Shown: in pieces, positions 49,657 through 61,212 of the stretch | Numbering within the stretch: position 1 is the stretch's first letter | How the letters are laid out: the number at the start of each line of letters is the position of its first letter | Origin: Pholiota molesta | Lineage: Eukaryota; Basidiomycota; Agaricomycetes; Agaricales; Strophariaceae | Assembly: GCA_014925825.1 (NCBI GenBank) | Contig: JACGCK010000140.1 | Span: 53,133 to 117,132, forward strand | Direction of reading: 5' to 3' | DNA: 64,000 bases | Program-made: the position numbers and the translations under genes | Notes under the pieces: generated by a model | Seen by the model: only the letters and a program-made list of their open reading frames with translations | What the model was told of the DNA's origin: nothing | Databases searched by the model: none

Positions 49657-51704
49657 ATGATTCTATCTTCAACTCCGCCGCTAGTCGTTGCTATTTTGCT
49701 CTCGCTGACTCTCGATGCATCAGCGATACCTCAAGCAGATAATTCGAGGCCAGGTGGCTTGACCATCCCTCTCAGGAAGCGTGCTCCTGCGGCTCGTACA
49801 CCGGAAGAATGGGGGATATGGGCCAAGAAACATAAAGAAGGCCTAGAAGCCAAATACGGAAATCCGAAGCACGAAAAGCGCAGCAAAGGGACTAACTTGT
49901 ATGTTTTCCTGTTATAACCGACGCTCTATGCTAATACGATTGTTAAAACACTAGGTTAACTAACCAAAATGCCGATTCAAGGCAAGCCGCCCGTTTCTAA
50001 ACCGCTCCTCGCCCACTGATATTCGCAAATTCAGTTATTTCGGTTCACTCGCCGTCGGCACACCATCTCAAGCGTTCAATGTTATTCTAGACACTGGTTC
50101 TGCGTACGTCTGACTTCCATGAAAAAATTTCACGCGTTCTCTGTTATCTAACCCCCTTCTTCCAATCTTCTAGAGATCTCTGGCTCGCGGATGCCGATTG
50201 TCAAGTCGGCTGCCAAGGCGTCCCCACTTTCAACCCTTCCTCGTCATCATCATTTCACAACCAAAGCACCTCGTTTAGCATCACCTACGGAAGCGGGCAA
50301 GCTGCGGGCTCTCTCGGGGCCGACACGGTGCAAATGGCCGGTTTCTCCGTAGAGAATCAGGTGTTTGGCGTATGCAATCGAGTATCGTCGGGCTTGCTCA
50401 ATAATCCTGTATCTGGTCTGCTGGGGCTCGCGTTCCAGACGATTGCGTCGTCAAAGGCACAACCGCTTTGGCAGACGCTGGTGACGAGCAACGCTTGGGA
50501 TGAGCCGTTGATGTCATTCCAACTGACACGGTGCGTCATCTTGCTTATGGGCGCTAAAATTAGATTTGATGGCGCTTATTCTATTTGCTCAATCCTTCCA
50601 TCTAACGCTGTCGATTTTCTACACTAATAGATTTCTAAATTATTCAAATGCACAAACGGAGGAGTTTGGAGGGTCCTTTTCTATGGGTATGTTCACAAGC
50701 TGCTGCAAGCGCAGAAGGAAACATCATGTTTTGCCATACTGAATACATCTCCTATTCCCTTCTTAGGTTTCGCCAACAGCAGTCTTTATACGGGCGACAT
50801 TGACTACGTCAACATGCCTGTACAAGGCTCGTATTGGATCCTCCCTATAACCCGTACGTCAAACTCTACTCTCGCCGGTCAATACTATATCTTTGTTTGT
50901 TGCTTTTTCCCTTTCCCCAGAAATTACGGTGCAAGGCAATGCTATCAGCATGCCTTCGGGCCAGGACGCCTATGCGGCCATCGATACGGGTACTACGCTC
51001 ATCGGTGGCCCTTCAGAATACATTGCCGCTATCTTCGCCCAAATCCCCGGCTCGCAGGCAGGCACGGGGAATTTCCAGAATTACTACACTTATCGTACGC
51101 CCCCCACTCTCCCTTCTTATATGCGCACGCATCAGAAATTGACATCGCATTGAGCGCAGCTTGCGACACCACGGTGAACGTGTCGCTCTCCTTCGGCGGC
51201 TCGCGCAACTGGACGATCAGTCCGGACGACTTCCGCCTGTCGCGCTTGACGCGCACATCGTGCCTCGGTGCGTTCTTCGAGCTCTCGACCGGCAGCTCCG
51301 CGCCTTCTTGGATCGTCGGCGACACGTTCCTCGTACGTCCTCCCACCCACCCGCTATCACCCCAATCTTTTCTGATTTCCCGAATCTAATCTAACGCCTT
51401 GTCGTACCATGCCACTCAGAAAAACGTATATTCCGTATTCCGCTACTCGCCCCTCTCCATTGGTTTTGCCCAGCTCTCTTCGACAGCCATTTCCGAAGAT
51501 ACCTCGAGCATCGCCGTGCCCTCAGCCACCATCGGGTCCGCTACGACCGTGTCCGCGACCGCGGGGGCAGCTCAAAGCGGTCGTAGCCAGAGCGGCGCCA
51601 GCTCGCTGCGAATGCATCACTCGCTCGTCGCCAGCGCAGGCACACTTATTCTTCCCCTAGTGGGCTATGCTGCTGCCGGTCTCCTTGGCGGGTTCTCGCT
51701 ATAG
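49657..51704 (+). CDS. Secreted GPI-anchored aspartic protease (family A1)
   Basis: Predicted 489 aa from nine exons: 49657-49898, 49955-49981, 50035-50103, 50174-50530, 50631-50686, 50767-50853, 50921-51094, 51160-51332, 51420-51704. A signal peptide (VVAILLSLTLDASA) precedes a propeptide with dibasic sites (LRKRAPAA; KHEKRSKG). The mature pepsin fold starts LLTNQNADSSYFGSLAVGTP. The two catalytic aspartates are in ILDTGSADLWLA (about residue 109) and AIDTGTTLIGGP (about 301). The C-terminus is Ser/Thr-rich and ends in a hydrophobic segment (LILPLVGYAAAGLLGGF), as for GPI attachment, so the enzyme likely sits on the cell surface or wall. The second intron is GC-AG; ignoring it produces a false stop. 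Confidence 0.92.
49982..50034 (+). other. GC-AG intron in the protease gene
   Basis: Reads TCAAG|GCAAGC...AATTCAG|TTATTTC. It joins NADS to YFGSLAVGTP, the expected start of the mature enzyme. Confidence 0.88.
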
Positions 51705-52192
51705 ACATTGATCTAGTAATATGATATGTATGTTGATAATCGGACTGATTAGTTTAGCGGGACTTTGTAGTACTTATACACTGACGGACATTGTTCCTTT
51801 TATGTAGGAACCTGGGGGAATTTATCAATGAAATATAGTAGCGCAGAATATACAGGCACTCACGTTCTGGGAGGAATATATATGCGAACAGGGAACAGAT
51901 TGCCTTACGGTCGACTTCCAACCACAGCTTATACATTGTTTTTTATTATCAGTATCTTGCGTATATGCGTATGAAAATCTTGCTCTAAAGTATCTGGATA
52001 GTTGAGGTCTAATAGATAGGACAAGACGAGTAGTGGTGGTCTTCTACGATAAATTACGGTGTCGATCCAGGCCGGTGAATTGAGAGGCACAGGATGCAAT
52101 GTCGCATCAGCTTTCTCGAAAAGACCTGGATTCTAAAGCATTCAAGAATAGACGAGGCGTTTTGTTCATCCATACGACTATACGATGGAAGG
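51705..52192. other. Tail-to-tail intergenic region
   Basis: About 490 bp between the protease and rhomboid stop codons. Nothing recognised. Confidence 0.6.
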
Positions 52193-53822
52193 CTATGGCG
52201 CCTTTTCTTCATTCTTGGCAGTTATTTTCCGAAGGTTGAGCCAAAATGAGGGCCCGTAGGCGTAATAAAACACGCCGAAGGCAGCGCCTCCCAAATGTGC
52301 CCAATGATCAAACATTCTACAGCAAGTAAGATTAATCAGCGATAAGCGTTACAATGATTGACAAAAGCACACTGACCTCCAGCCGCGCAAAACACCAATA
52401 CAATCCAGTAGAAGAAGACCACCGACGCCAACCTGGATATTGATAGGGTAACTCGGGGGAATAAACAGCGCCACTTGAGAGTCGGGGAACGCGAGTGCCG
52501 TCATCGTCACCGCGGCATAGATAGCGCCTGACGCGCCCAAGCTGGGTAGGATATCCATCACCTTTTTCTTTGGGACATGCTGTACTGCCTTTGTGCTTGT
52601 CGCGACAGCGGCGGCCCATGTTTCGGTTTTGGGCGCGATGGCTGCGAGCTGGGCAACTAGACGTGGAAAGCGGAATTTTGCGCTGACAACATGCGAGACA
52701 AGGCCGGAAAACATCCCAGCTATTGGAAGAAAGGTATGGGGAGAGTGGATTTTCCTGTGCGATGAATCGACATACCCGTAACGAAAAATGCGAGGAAGTG
52801 ATAGGATGAGGTAGATTCTAGAATTTCCGGTTCTGCCTTATTTTGCTCCCGCATGAGATAGTAGTATGCAGCAGCTCCTATGAATCGGTCAGTAAAGAAT
52901 TTTCCTGAAAGCTCCAGAGCTTTGAATCCATACCAAAGCTTTCTAAAGCAAGGCAGTTGCATAGCAGATGTATGAATGACTTATGACTGTATAAATGGCG
53001 ATATGCGTCAGAGTCTAAATTAACGAGGAAGGAATATATTCATACCTGAATGTGCTTGTCAATAGAGTATATGACAGCCCTGACAATGGGTGATGCATAA
53101 ATCCTCTGTTCATAAAACCCTGCCAACTCTTAACCTTCCATGCACCCCACACAGCTACGTTGAGCAAACAAATCTTCCAAACCAGTCGTTTCGCTTCGGA
53201 TGCGTCTGCATAGGGTTGCATAATAGAAATAATCACGCGATTAATGTATGGTTGAATGAGAACAGGTAGATGCTGAACGGTGCTTTGAATATTGACTAGT
53301 TTTTCCCGAAGACCCTAGTCAATGATTAGCCTCAATGCCACTCATGTCTACCCAGCATCGTCATACCTGGATCATTTCTGCATTTTGTACCCTCTTCAAA
53401 TCCGCATTCGTTATTGTTTTGACACTCCAAACAGGAGAAAGGGTAGTCATGCGGTCGACCCGAGATTCTGTGTCTTGTGTTGTCCATATTGCGGCGAGTG
53501 CAAAGGCAAAAGCAGACGTTGTACCGACGAACTTTCCATATGGATTGTTAACAAGGCTGCAGGACAATATCACACTTCAACTTACGAAAAGCTGTCGGCC
53601 TATTCCAGGTCTTCCAACTTTCTCATAGAATGAAGGTCCCTTCGTTGGTGGCTCCACCACAACTTTCAAAACTGTTGTTCCATCCTGTAGTATGGGTTTC
53701 GATGGGCGCAGGAACGTCGGACGCGATGAAGTTCGGCAAAACTGGCGAGAGAACTGAAATTGTATGCTATGGCCAGGAGATGGTCGCCTCCAGGCTTGAC
53801 AACGCAAGGTGGCCAAAAGCAT
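52193..53822 (-). CDS. PCP1: Mitochondrial rhomboid protease (Pcp1/PARL type)
   Basis: Seven exons on the minus strand (53822-53586, 53531-53367, 53314-53046, 52986-52934, 52877-52776, 52719-52377, 52316-52193) give 430 aa. The N-terminus (MLLATLRCQAWRRPSPGHSI) is basic and fits mitochondrial import. Rhomboid features are FMHHPLSGLSYTLLTSTF, HLLCNCLALESFG, the catalytic serine in LPSLGASGAIYA (about 339) and the catalytic histidine in FDHWAHLGGAAFG (about 396). This family cleaves membrane-spanning segments in the inner membrane; yeast Pcp1 processes Mgm1 and Ccp1. A long matrix-side insertion (KTETWAAAVATSTKAVQHV) lies before the serine. The C-terminal tail is short and charged (ITAKNEEKAP). 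Confidence 0.92.
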
Positions 53823-54701
53823 TGGCGCTCAGTAAGGGAAGTCCTCCCAACTGCGTCAAACAGTTGCCGAATGCCATCAGCTTACTTACATAAGATCATT
53901 GGCAGTCCGGAGACAATTCCCGCCTGATCCGATCAAACCCCTCAGGATTCTCATTGAACTGCCCAAAAAACTTGGCTGCGTCCATCTAGTTCCATTAAGT
54001 ACAAGAATTGAAGAACCATCACTGTGGAAGATAATTTTAAAAGACAACCCGGCGGCCGTACTTCAAATGAAACCCCAGCTAAAGAATTTCTATTCGACGT
54101 TATCAGCTCATATCTCCAAGCGACATCTATCACATTCGCCAGCAAGCCTTTCTGTGACTAGTTCATGGCCGGAAGTCAAGCTTTGCCATAAATTTTAACA
54201 ACTTTCAGAGACGGTGGATGAAAAAAAATCATACCGTCGCAAGCATGTTCCCTCGCATTTGTGAGTCTCTGTTTGATGGTATTCGCTTAATGTGCAGTTT
54301 TCTTTGTGGCAATCGACCTACGTCAAAAGAACATGAGATTTCGCTGCAATGTAATAAGATGGCGTCTGACCTTTTGTCTATGGCTCAACATAGTGTGGTG
54401 GCAGCCCCGAAAGCCTTTCATAATCCAAACCAGATAACACATGTTGAACGTTGAATGATTGGTGAACGATTGGGCGGTTTTGTCTGTCCTGACTTTCAAA
54501 ACTGAAGCGACGCGGGCTCGTTTATATGCGCACATCCGCCTTAATCTCCCCATGCTTGGCGGAAATCACTTACTACTGTTATCTAAAATGCATCATCTGG
54601 AAGGGGTCATAAGTCACTTTCATTGGCATAAAGTTCATAGAGGCGCCTATCGATATGCTGGGTAAACTGTAAGAATAGATCAACCCGACCATGATACAGC
54701 C
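53823..54701. other. Intergenic, no gene supported
   Basis: Several short frames occur on both strands, including a minus-strand reading MDAAKFFGQFNENPEGFDRI near 53990-53900, but no splice model extends them. The rhomboid promoter must be here. Confidence 0.45.
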
Positions 54702-57369
54702 TCAATTTTCCGCTGCACCTAGAACGAGAGACCTCGCGAAATAGCGAGCCAACGCAAGGCGCACTGTTTTGAGGCGTTCCAGTGCTTCTTTTTCACTTCG
54801 TCCCTTTAACACCCGAGTCAAGACAGCTAGATAATCTGGCCCTGCCCCTTGAGATGTGCGAGTGAAGATTTCTTCGAGCTTCTGGAGAAGTAATAATGCA
54901 CCAGAAGACGAAAATAAAAGGGCCGATGCTGCGGATAGGTCAATATAACTTGAAACGCTGTACAAAATCGATAAACTCACTGTATTGAAGGAATTGCACG
55001 GAGTCACAGAGGACAACGGCCCACCATGATGTCGGAGCAACGCCTTCTACAAATATCGCAATCAGGTCAGATGAAGCATCTTGGTATTCGTGTTTCTGTA
55101 CGAGCTCATGGAACCGAGCATATCTGACAGCGAATATCAACCGGTGCATGAAAACGCCTTGAACCATGGTTTGTGCCCTAAGTTCTTGAACCGACGGTGC
55201 GATTGCCAACGCATACTGAGTAAATTTCTGGGCCCCTAGAAGACTATTTTAGTTTTAAATTCAAACACTTGACACCGGCATTCATACCGTTGGTGATATA
55301 TTCGTCCAACACTCGGTCGACAATGCGACCTAATCCCCGCCAATCTTCCGCTGATATGCAATAAGAAATGGCGAGGCCATAGTCTTTATCGGAAACGAGG
55401 GTTTGCGCGGCGATCTGGTCAATGACAGTTAGATAGAACATTCAAAACAAATTCTGGCTTTAATTAATAAAGACGTACTCGGCATATTGTCCGCCTTACA
55501 TTCTCTCGTTTGTATTCGAAACACGTTTTGTTCACATCTTTCAGAACACCCACAATTTCTCCCGCACGGATTCGGGAATCAACCTTGAGGTCCGAATTTT
55601 GCTCGTGTAATCGCAATGGCACTCGGAGTAGAATTTCGTCGGCTCGACTTTTCCCTATGTCTCCGCATGAGTACATATAATCGACAGTGATTCGCCAGAG
55701 AGCAGGGTCAGAGTGCAAGTATTCAGCATATGATAGAACATATTGATCCCGCGGTGATATTCCTAAGCTTCGCAAAGTTAAGATAATTGCAAGAAGACAT
55801 ATGCAGTGAAGCTTACTCGTCGTCTATGTCGGATTCTATTAGTTGCAGAGCTTCCATGATGTCTGCGAGATGGGCGGATAACCAGCAATCCAATTGGTGC
55901 GCGTGCTGCAGTGCTTCAACAGGTTGACCCGAGAAAAGAGCAGCATGAACCATGTCCTCAGCATCTGTGGGGTCTGGGGGCATTTCGCTCAAAATCTGGG
56001 AAGCAACTTCACTGGGAAAGTTGTGAGGACTTGAGATCTAATATAAATAAAAAGACGCCTACGCCATGTCTTGTCGCCTCATGCGAGGTTCCACGAATAT
56101 ACTCCAAGCCACGGCGACCTCCTTCCAGTCAGCACCGAGCTCTTCGCACACCCGTTGAATGACATCTTGCCGACCCTCCAGGATTCCAACGATGTCACTC
56201 AATCGTTCCCACCAATTTTCGAAGCGGTCGAACCTATCTTTCTCGGGAACTTTATCCATATCTATTCGAAGTGCCTTTACTTTATCGCTCCAGCGACGTA
56301 TGGCGTATGCGAAGTCCCTTTCGGCGCTGAAGTTCATCAGCCGGGGTTGTGACTCGACTAGAGGGATTAGGGTACTAGTGAGACGTTGAAGTTTCTCTGA
56401 CGGATGTTGTTCTAGCACTCCTAAGAAAAAGAGAGAAGCTTTGGAAAGGCCGCGCAGAATCGCCCTAGGATCTGTCATTAAAAATATAACGGAAGACGTG
56501 GAGTGACTTGCCTAGTTAAGTATGGCCAAAAGGATTCATCTTCCCATGGATGATCCAGAGCACTTAATTGGTCACCTTCTTCGGTAGATGGTTCGATAAA
56601 ATGGGTATTGAGCCACTCCATTAGTTCATCTCCAACAGGAGCTTGTTCATATCCGGGTTCCGGGAGGTATAGGACTACGAATAAGGAGAAACATGTGTAG
56701 AGACTGCGGTAATGATCGCTGCTGAATTGAAGGGGGCCATCCGGTCGAGGTATTGGTTGCTACCACAAAACTATCAATGTGCGCACATCATTGGCTACGA
56801 ACCGGGAAACTCACTGAAGCGTGCACCCAGCACTCTTTGATAAAGTTCACATAATCAATAGCAAGTTTGCGTATCATAGTCAAGCATTGTTCACTCTGTA
56901 TCCTTTGGAATAATTATGAGTCCAAGAGGAGATCAGAAAAGAGTTGCAGCTTACCAGCCGGGTTCTTGGCTAGCCGCATTGTGAAGCAGTTTTTGAAACG
57001 CAGTGAAGATGATAAGGGTATCTGTTAAGAGCTGCGAGATTTAATTACCGATATTGAATCGATAACACTATTGCGACATACTAGTCGGCGTTCCGACGAC
57101 GGAATAGCATTCATGCTTGCAAAGTACAGAGGTTGTTCATCGTCAGTTGTACGATTCTTGTCCGCAGTTGGCATATCCTGAGATAGAAAAGGTTGAGACA
57201 AGATAATGAGTATTCTGAGAAGTCTTACCGCATTCTTGATAAAGACCACCAAAGAATTGTCTGACGGTGAGAGTGCCGAAGAGATGGTTTGGCCAGCTTT
57301 GACAAGTTCCCCAAATTTGCCAGCTTCTATCAAAGGGGGTGCTAGATTGATATTATCCCGCTCAACCAT
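54702..57369 (-). CDS. NUP85: Nucleoporin Nup85
   Basis: Eleven exons on the minus strand: 57369-57229, 57177-57082, 57031-56955, 56902-56815, 56759-56512, 56464-56063, 56011-55817, 55767-55479, 55414-55288, 55235-54981, 54928-54702; 714 aa. The protein is an all-helical scaffold with segments that match fungal Nup85, for example WLNTHFIEPS, EDEFSFWPYLTR-like EDESFWPYLTR, ALFSGQPVEALQHAHQLDCW and DPALWRITVDYMYSCGDIGK. Nup85 is part of the Y-shaped Nup84 (Nup107-160) subcomplex that coats the nuclear pore membrane. The fifth intron has a GC donor. Exon 3 starts LLTDTLIIFTAFQ, which selected the GTATGT donor at 57081. Confidence 0.88.
56465..56511 (-). other. GC-AG intron in NUP85
   Basis: Reads ACTAG|GCAAGT...ATCCTAG|GGCG on the minus strand. 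It joins WPYLTR to AILRGLSKASLFF. A GT donor in frame is not available. Confidence 0.82.
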
Positions 57370-60300
57370 CACATGTATTGCTTAGTAGTCTCCTAGATGG
57401 AAAATCTTGCAGGTTAGGAGACGCTGGACGGTGAGAGGTTCAGCACCAGAGTTCAACGCGGTTCAATCTCCAGGGCCCAGGCGCGTAACGGTAAATCAGC
57501 CAAACATCACGCACGCACGTGACTATTCTTCATTCAGTGTCACGTTCAAATTGATGTCTTGACTTTGGAGCGAGCTTGACAAAAGCTTGAGCTTGAAGCT
57601 TGATTCTTTAAAGTTTAAGGTTTGCTTTTAAGTTCATTTCTTTGCTTTCTACCGCTAGGATTTTATGCCCGCTAGATATGCAGGTGCTAATTCTCTTGGA
57701 CTTTCATTGAGCATCAAAACACTGTGGGAAAACCGAATGTGAGTCCACTCGCTTGGATTTGGTGCCACCAACTTGCAAGCAAGTCTTCCCTTGCTAACTT
57801 TCATTAACTCGGCACCTGCCTCCGCTAAGAGTCCGCTTTACGGCGACTTTATTGGGAAATATAACTGTGCATTCAGCGCCGCAGAGTTTGACATGTCAAT
57901 GGTCTGGTGCGCATGCGTCATCTCTGACTTCAATCCTCGGAAGAAGCGGGCTATCTGGGATACCTAAAACGTTTCAATGCCCATCTAAGGGTCCTTCTAT
58001 TGTATTCTGAGGCTAATTGGGTATGCTCTTGTCTCTTATCCCTCCCATACGCCCATAAATATATCAATCAGTTCACACCAACGTCTCCGTAACGGCACTT
58101 ACTGCCGTCATAAAAATCTGAAAAACATCATCCTTGGCCAACCGTGACAGGTTTGAATAGCTTAAAACCAGGCGAGTAACTGCTCTATACTAGCCGCTAT
58201 ATAGTGGGTTTGGCCAAAGCAATACCACAGTATAAAATGTACTCATACCAAAATAATATGATGAACTACCTGAATAGCCTTATATTCCCTCTCAACTCAA
58301 AATTCGACCTGAAGAAGGTTTCATATGCTGCTAAATGTGTGGCATACTTTACGACTGCAGTACACTGGTGGAGCTTACCCGCCAACGGATAAATATTAAA
58401 GCTGTGGCGGCCCTAGTTTCCGTACTTTCCTTGGGAGTGTCGGGCTCATGACCTTTGATTCTCTGTAGTACGTATGATTCTAGAACTGTTCTGGCTCCCA
58501 ATTAGCACACAAAGGACATTGTTCCTGCGATACGTGTCTCAGCTTTGCCGACAATCTAGCGACTTACAGTCCTTCATGGATCGCATTCGTGACAGTTTGC
58601 GTGAGCTCTATGATAGGGTCATGTACTATGTAGGTATATAGTTTCCTTCCATGATCATTTTTCCAACTCCGAGACCAAGAATTTTCTGGAAAAAGGTATG
58701 GGAAGACCGCAACTATATACAGTCCCACTTCCTAAGTTAATATGTGCACGGGGCTAGTTCGTCTTCTTTGCCCGAATCAGCATACTCGCTTTCTAAGGTT
58801 AAATCTGCCGTTAGATCTGTATATGTATATCTAACCTTCTCTGGGAATCTGACTGTTTTGTTAACAAGAGGTAGCAAAAGATGCGGTTTTAAGGTTATGT
58901 CGTTACTGTCAAAAATTAATCTCTTATAATTTCAATGTCTCCTCCGGATTATTTATTTATTATTCCATTCGCTATCCATCGAGGCTTCTACCTTATATAG
59001 GACTCCAGCTATGTACTATCTAAAGTCTCCGTGATGTTAAATATATTTGGTGGTATGTCTAAATTGACGACTGCTTTGAGGTCGTCTGCACGTTATGCAT
59101 GCTTCGTTAGGGCCAGTCCCGGTATGATTCAGACTGGGCAACCGTTCATTAGTACTTGAGGGGCAGGAAATGTGGAATGTGATGGATTTGCAGTTGGAGT
59201 CCTGCTGAGGCGAGCATAGCGTACCAATTTTGGGTCATGATATCAGTGCCTTGGTAGCTGTTTATCACTTTTGATATGCAGAAAGGCGAATGGAAGACTA
59301 TGGTCTCCATTTGTCCATCATTCTCTTCTAGACCTCTGTATAGAGTCCATGATAGACTGACAATTGCTCAGCGCCTACGTATATCATACTGACATGGTGT
59401 GAGGCAGAAGAGGTAATACAATATACTTAAACTACTCACTTTACTCAAACTACCACATAAATTGAGTACAAAGTCTGCAAACTTTCCATGAAATGGAGTC
59501 CAAAGGTGGCTCAAAATCTATTTTTAGCTTCTTTCGATAACGGTGGCACGCAATGGCCCGTTATTTTTAGTGAGTGGAAAATGAAGTACTAGAAATGAAG
59601 AATATCATCATCCTCCGCAACGCTGCTTCTAACTCTCTGCGTTCTTGCGGGCTTCTGTCTTGATTTAAATAAATAAGGAGCTACCAGTGTTGAATATTGA
59701 ACGACGATCTGGGACAGGTCACACTGGGCACTCTGCGGTCTTTGCGGAAAATACCTGCACATTGACAGTGCACGTATTTAACCCGCGCCCACAAATTATA
59801 TATAATCAATGATCATCAATTTTAGTTCGCCGTGTTGGTCCTAAACCTCCAAGTCCAGTGCAAAGCATCCTTTTATTGAATGGGGATTCGGGGACTACCC
59901 GATGTTTGGGCTTGGATCGAACTGCATGACCTCGAACCTGCATGACCCGACCCCACGCCTTCAAGTTTGGCAGGCTGCTAATATTATCTAAGGTTACGAA
60001 CTTAAGATCGATAGAGTTTGAATGCCCAATCACCATTTTTTTTTGCGGTGTTCGCAAATGGATCGATTAATCGGTTCTGATAAGATGATCCAGACACCAA
60101 ATCAATGGAGAATAGGTATTCTTGGAAGTGTGTTCCCATTACTTAGTAAAATAGAACCCGACACAACAAGAAACCAGGTACAGCAACTGAATCCCCATTG
60201 AGGGATCCACGCGATCTACGCAATGACTTTAGGTGTCTGTATTTCTTCATTCGTGCCACTCGAATAGAAGTTACATAAATGGCCGTATCGGTTTGGCCAA

Positions 60301-61212
60301 ACCTCGGGCTTTAGGCCTCATTGACAACGAGTCAATGCTTAACGTTCCGGCGAGTGGATGAGGCGGTCGCAGATGAAAAATTGATTCCAGGTTTTTGGAC
60401 CCTCAAAACCTGGAAGTCGGTCCTGTGTAGGCCTAGCATTGGGTTCATGTAAGAGCAGTTCCAGTAATCCTGTTCTGATATTGCTGTCTTTAGCCATCCC
60501 TACGAATTTAGGTCCGTATACATGTCGGATAGCTTATCCTAACCCGCATATACATATTTACTATCGCAAGAAATGGAAGACCCCAGTCTCGCATAGTCAT
60601 GTTATCTCATGCAGAGTCTTATGGTTTTTCATTGGTTACCCCCTCTCCGAGCTGGCAGGCGTTCCCTCTGTCATTACTAGTTTTTAAACACTGCAAACAC
60701 AACAATTCACTAACCCATTCACGGCGGCGCTGTTAACTTCATAGTGACTGCATATATGGTCCACATAAGGTCCATAGGGATTTCGCATGCGCCAGTTATT
60801 TCTAGAGTATGTAGCTGGCAGATGGACAAGAGAGAAGAGAGTCGCACAATATTACACTGTCTCGATTTGTCTCGATTTATAACTGGAATATTTGAGATGG
60901 TTCGTACTTTTTGAACATTGCCGCAATGGTGACCTTGTGTACTAGCCAGTAACGATTTATAGATTGTCAAGTGAAGCTTTGTTTCAACTACTAAGTACCG
61001 GCCAGGTACAATCTGAATGTCCAAGTATAATACAAAGCAGTCCGACATCTCTACATCTATCTACTTACTAGAGCATCAAGAGTCTTCGGCATCAAGCCAT
61101 ATCTCCGTATCAGTCGTGTCATAATCTTCAACTTCATCCACCTTTACCAGCCGCGTTGCATCGAATCCACGAAGATGTCCCGCGCCTCTGAGTCACCTTC
61201 CACCCCGCTGAA
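57370..61212. other. 3.8-kb gene-poor region
   Basis: AT-rich sequence with only short open frames and no recognisable domain. It has an AAGCTT/GAGCTTGA-rich patch near 57580-57605 and a hairpin at 60387-60413. It may hold decayed repeats or non-coding transcripts; nothing specific can be supported. Confidence 0.5.
60387..60413. repeat. Perfect 9-bp inverted repeat
   Basis: CCAGGTTTT and AAAACCTGG are separated by a 9-nt spacer. No following T-run or gene suggests a terminator. Function unknown. Confidence 0.6.

Noticed and set aside
49899..50040. An apparent frameshift in the protease between TNQNADS and SYFGSL
   Set aside because: A GC-AG intron at 49982-50034 removes the false stop and gives the expected sequence, so no indel is needed.
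53899..54198. A 99-codon plus-strand open frame between PCP1 and NUP85
   Set aside because: It lies in promoter DNA of the minus-strand rhomboid gene and shows no recognisable domain or codon bias.
57023..57048. A 27-nt intron in NUP85 using donor GTAATT
   Set aside because: It is too short and puts the following conserved segment out of frame. The GTATGT donor at 57081 with acceptor CGCAG gives a 50-nt intron and the right frame.
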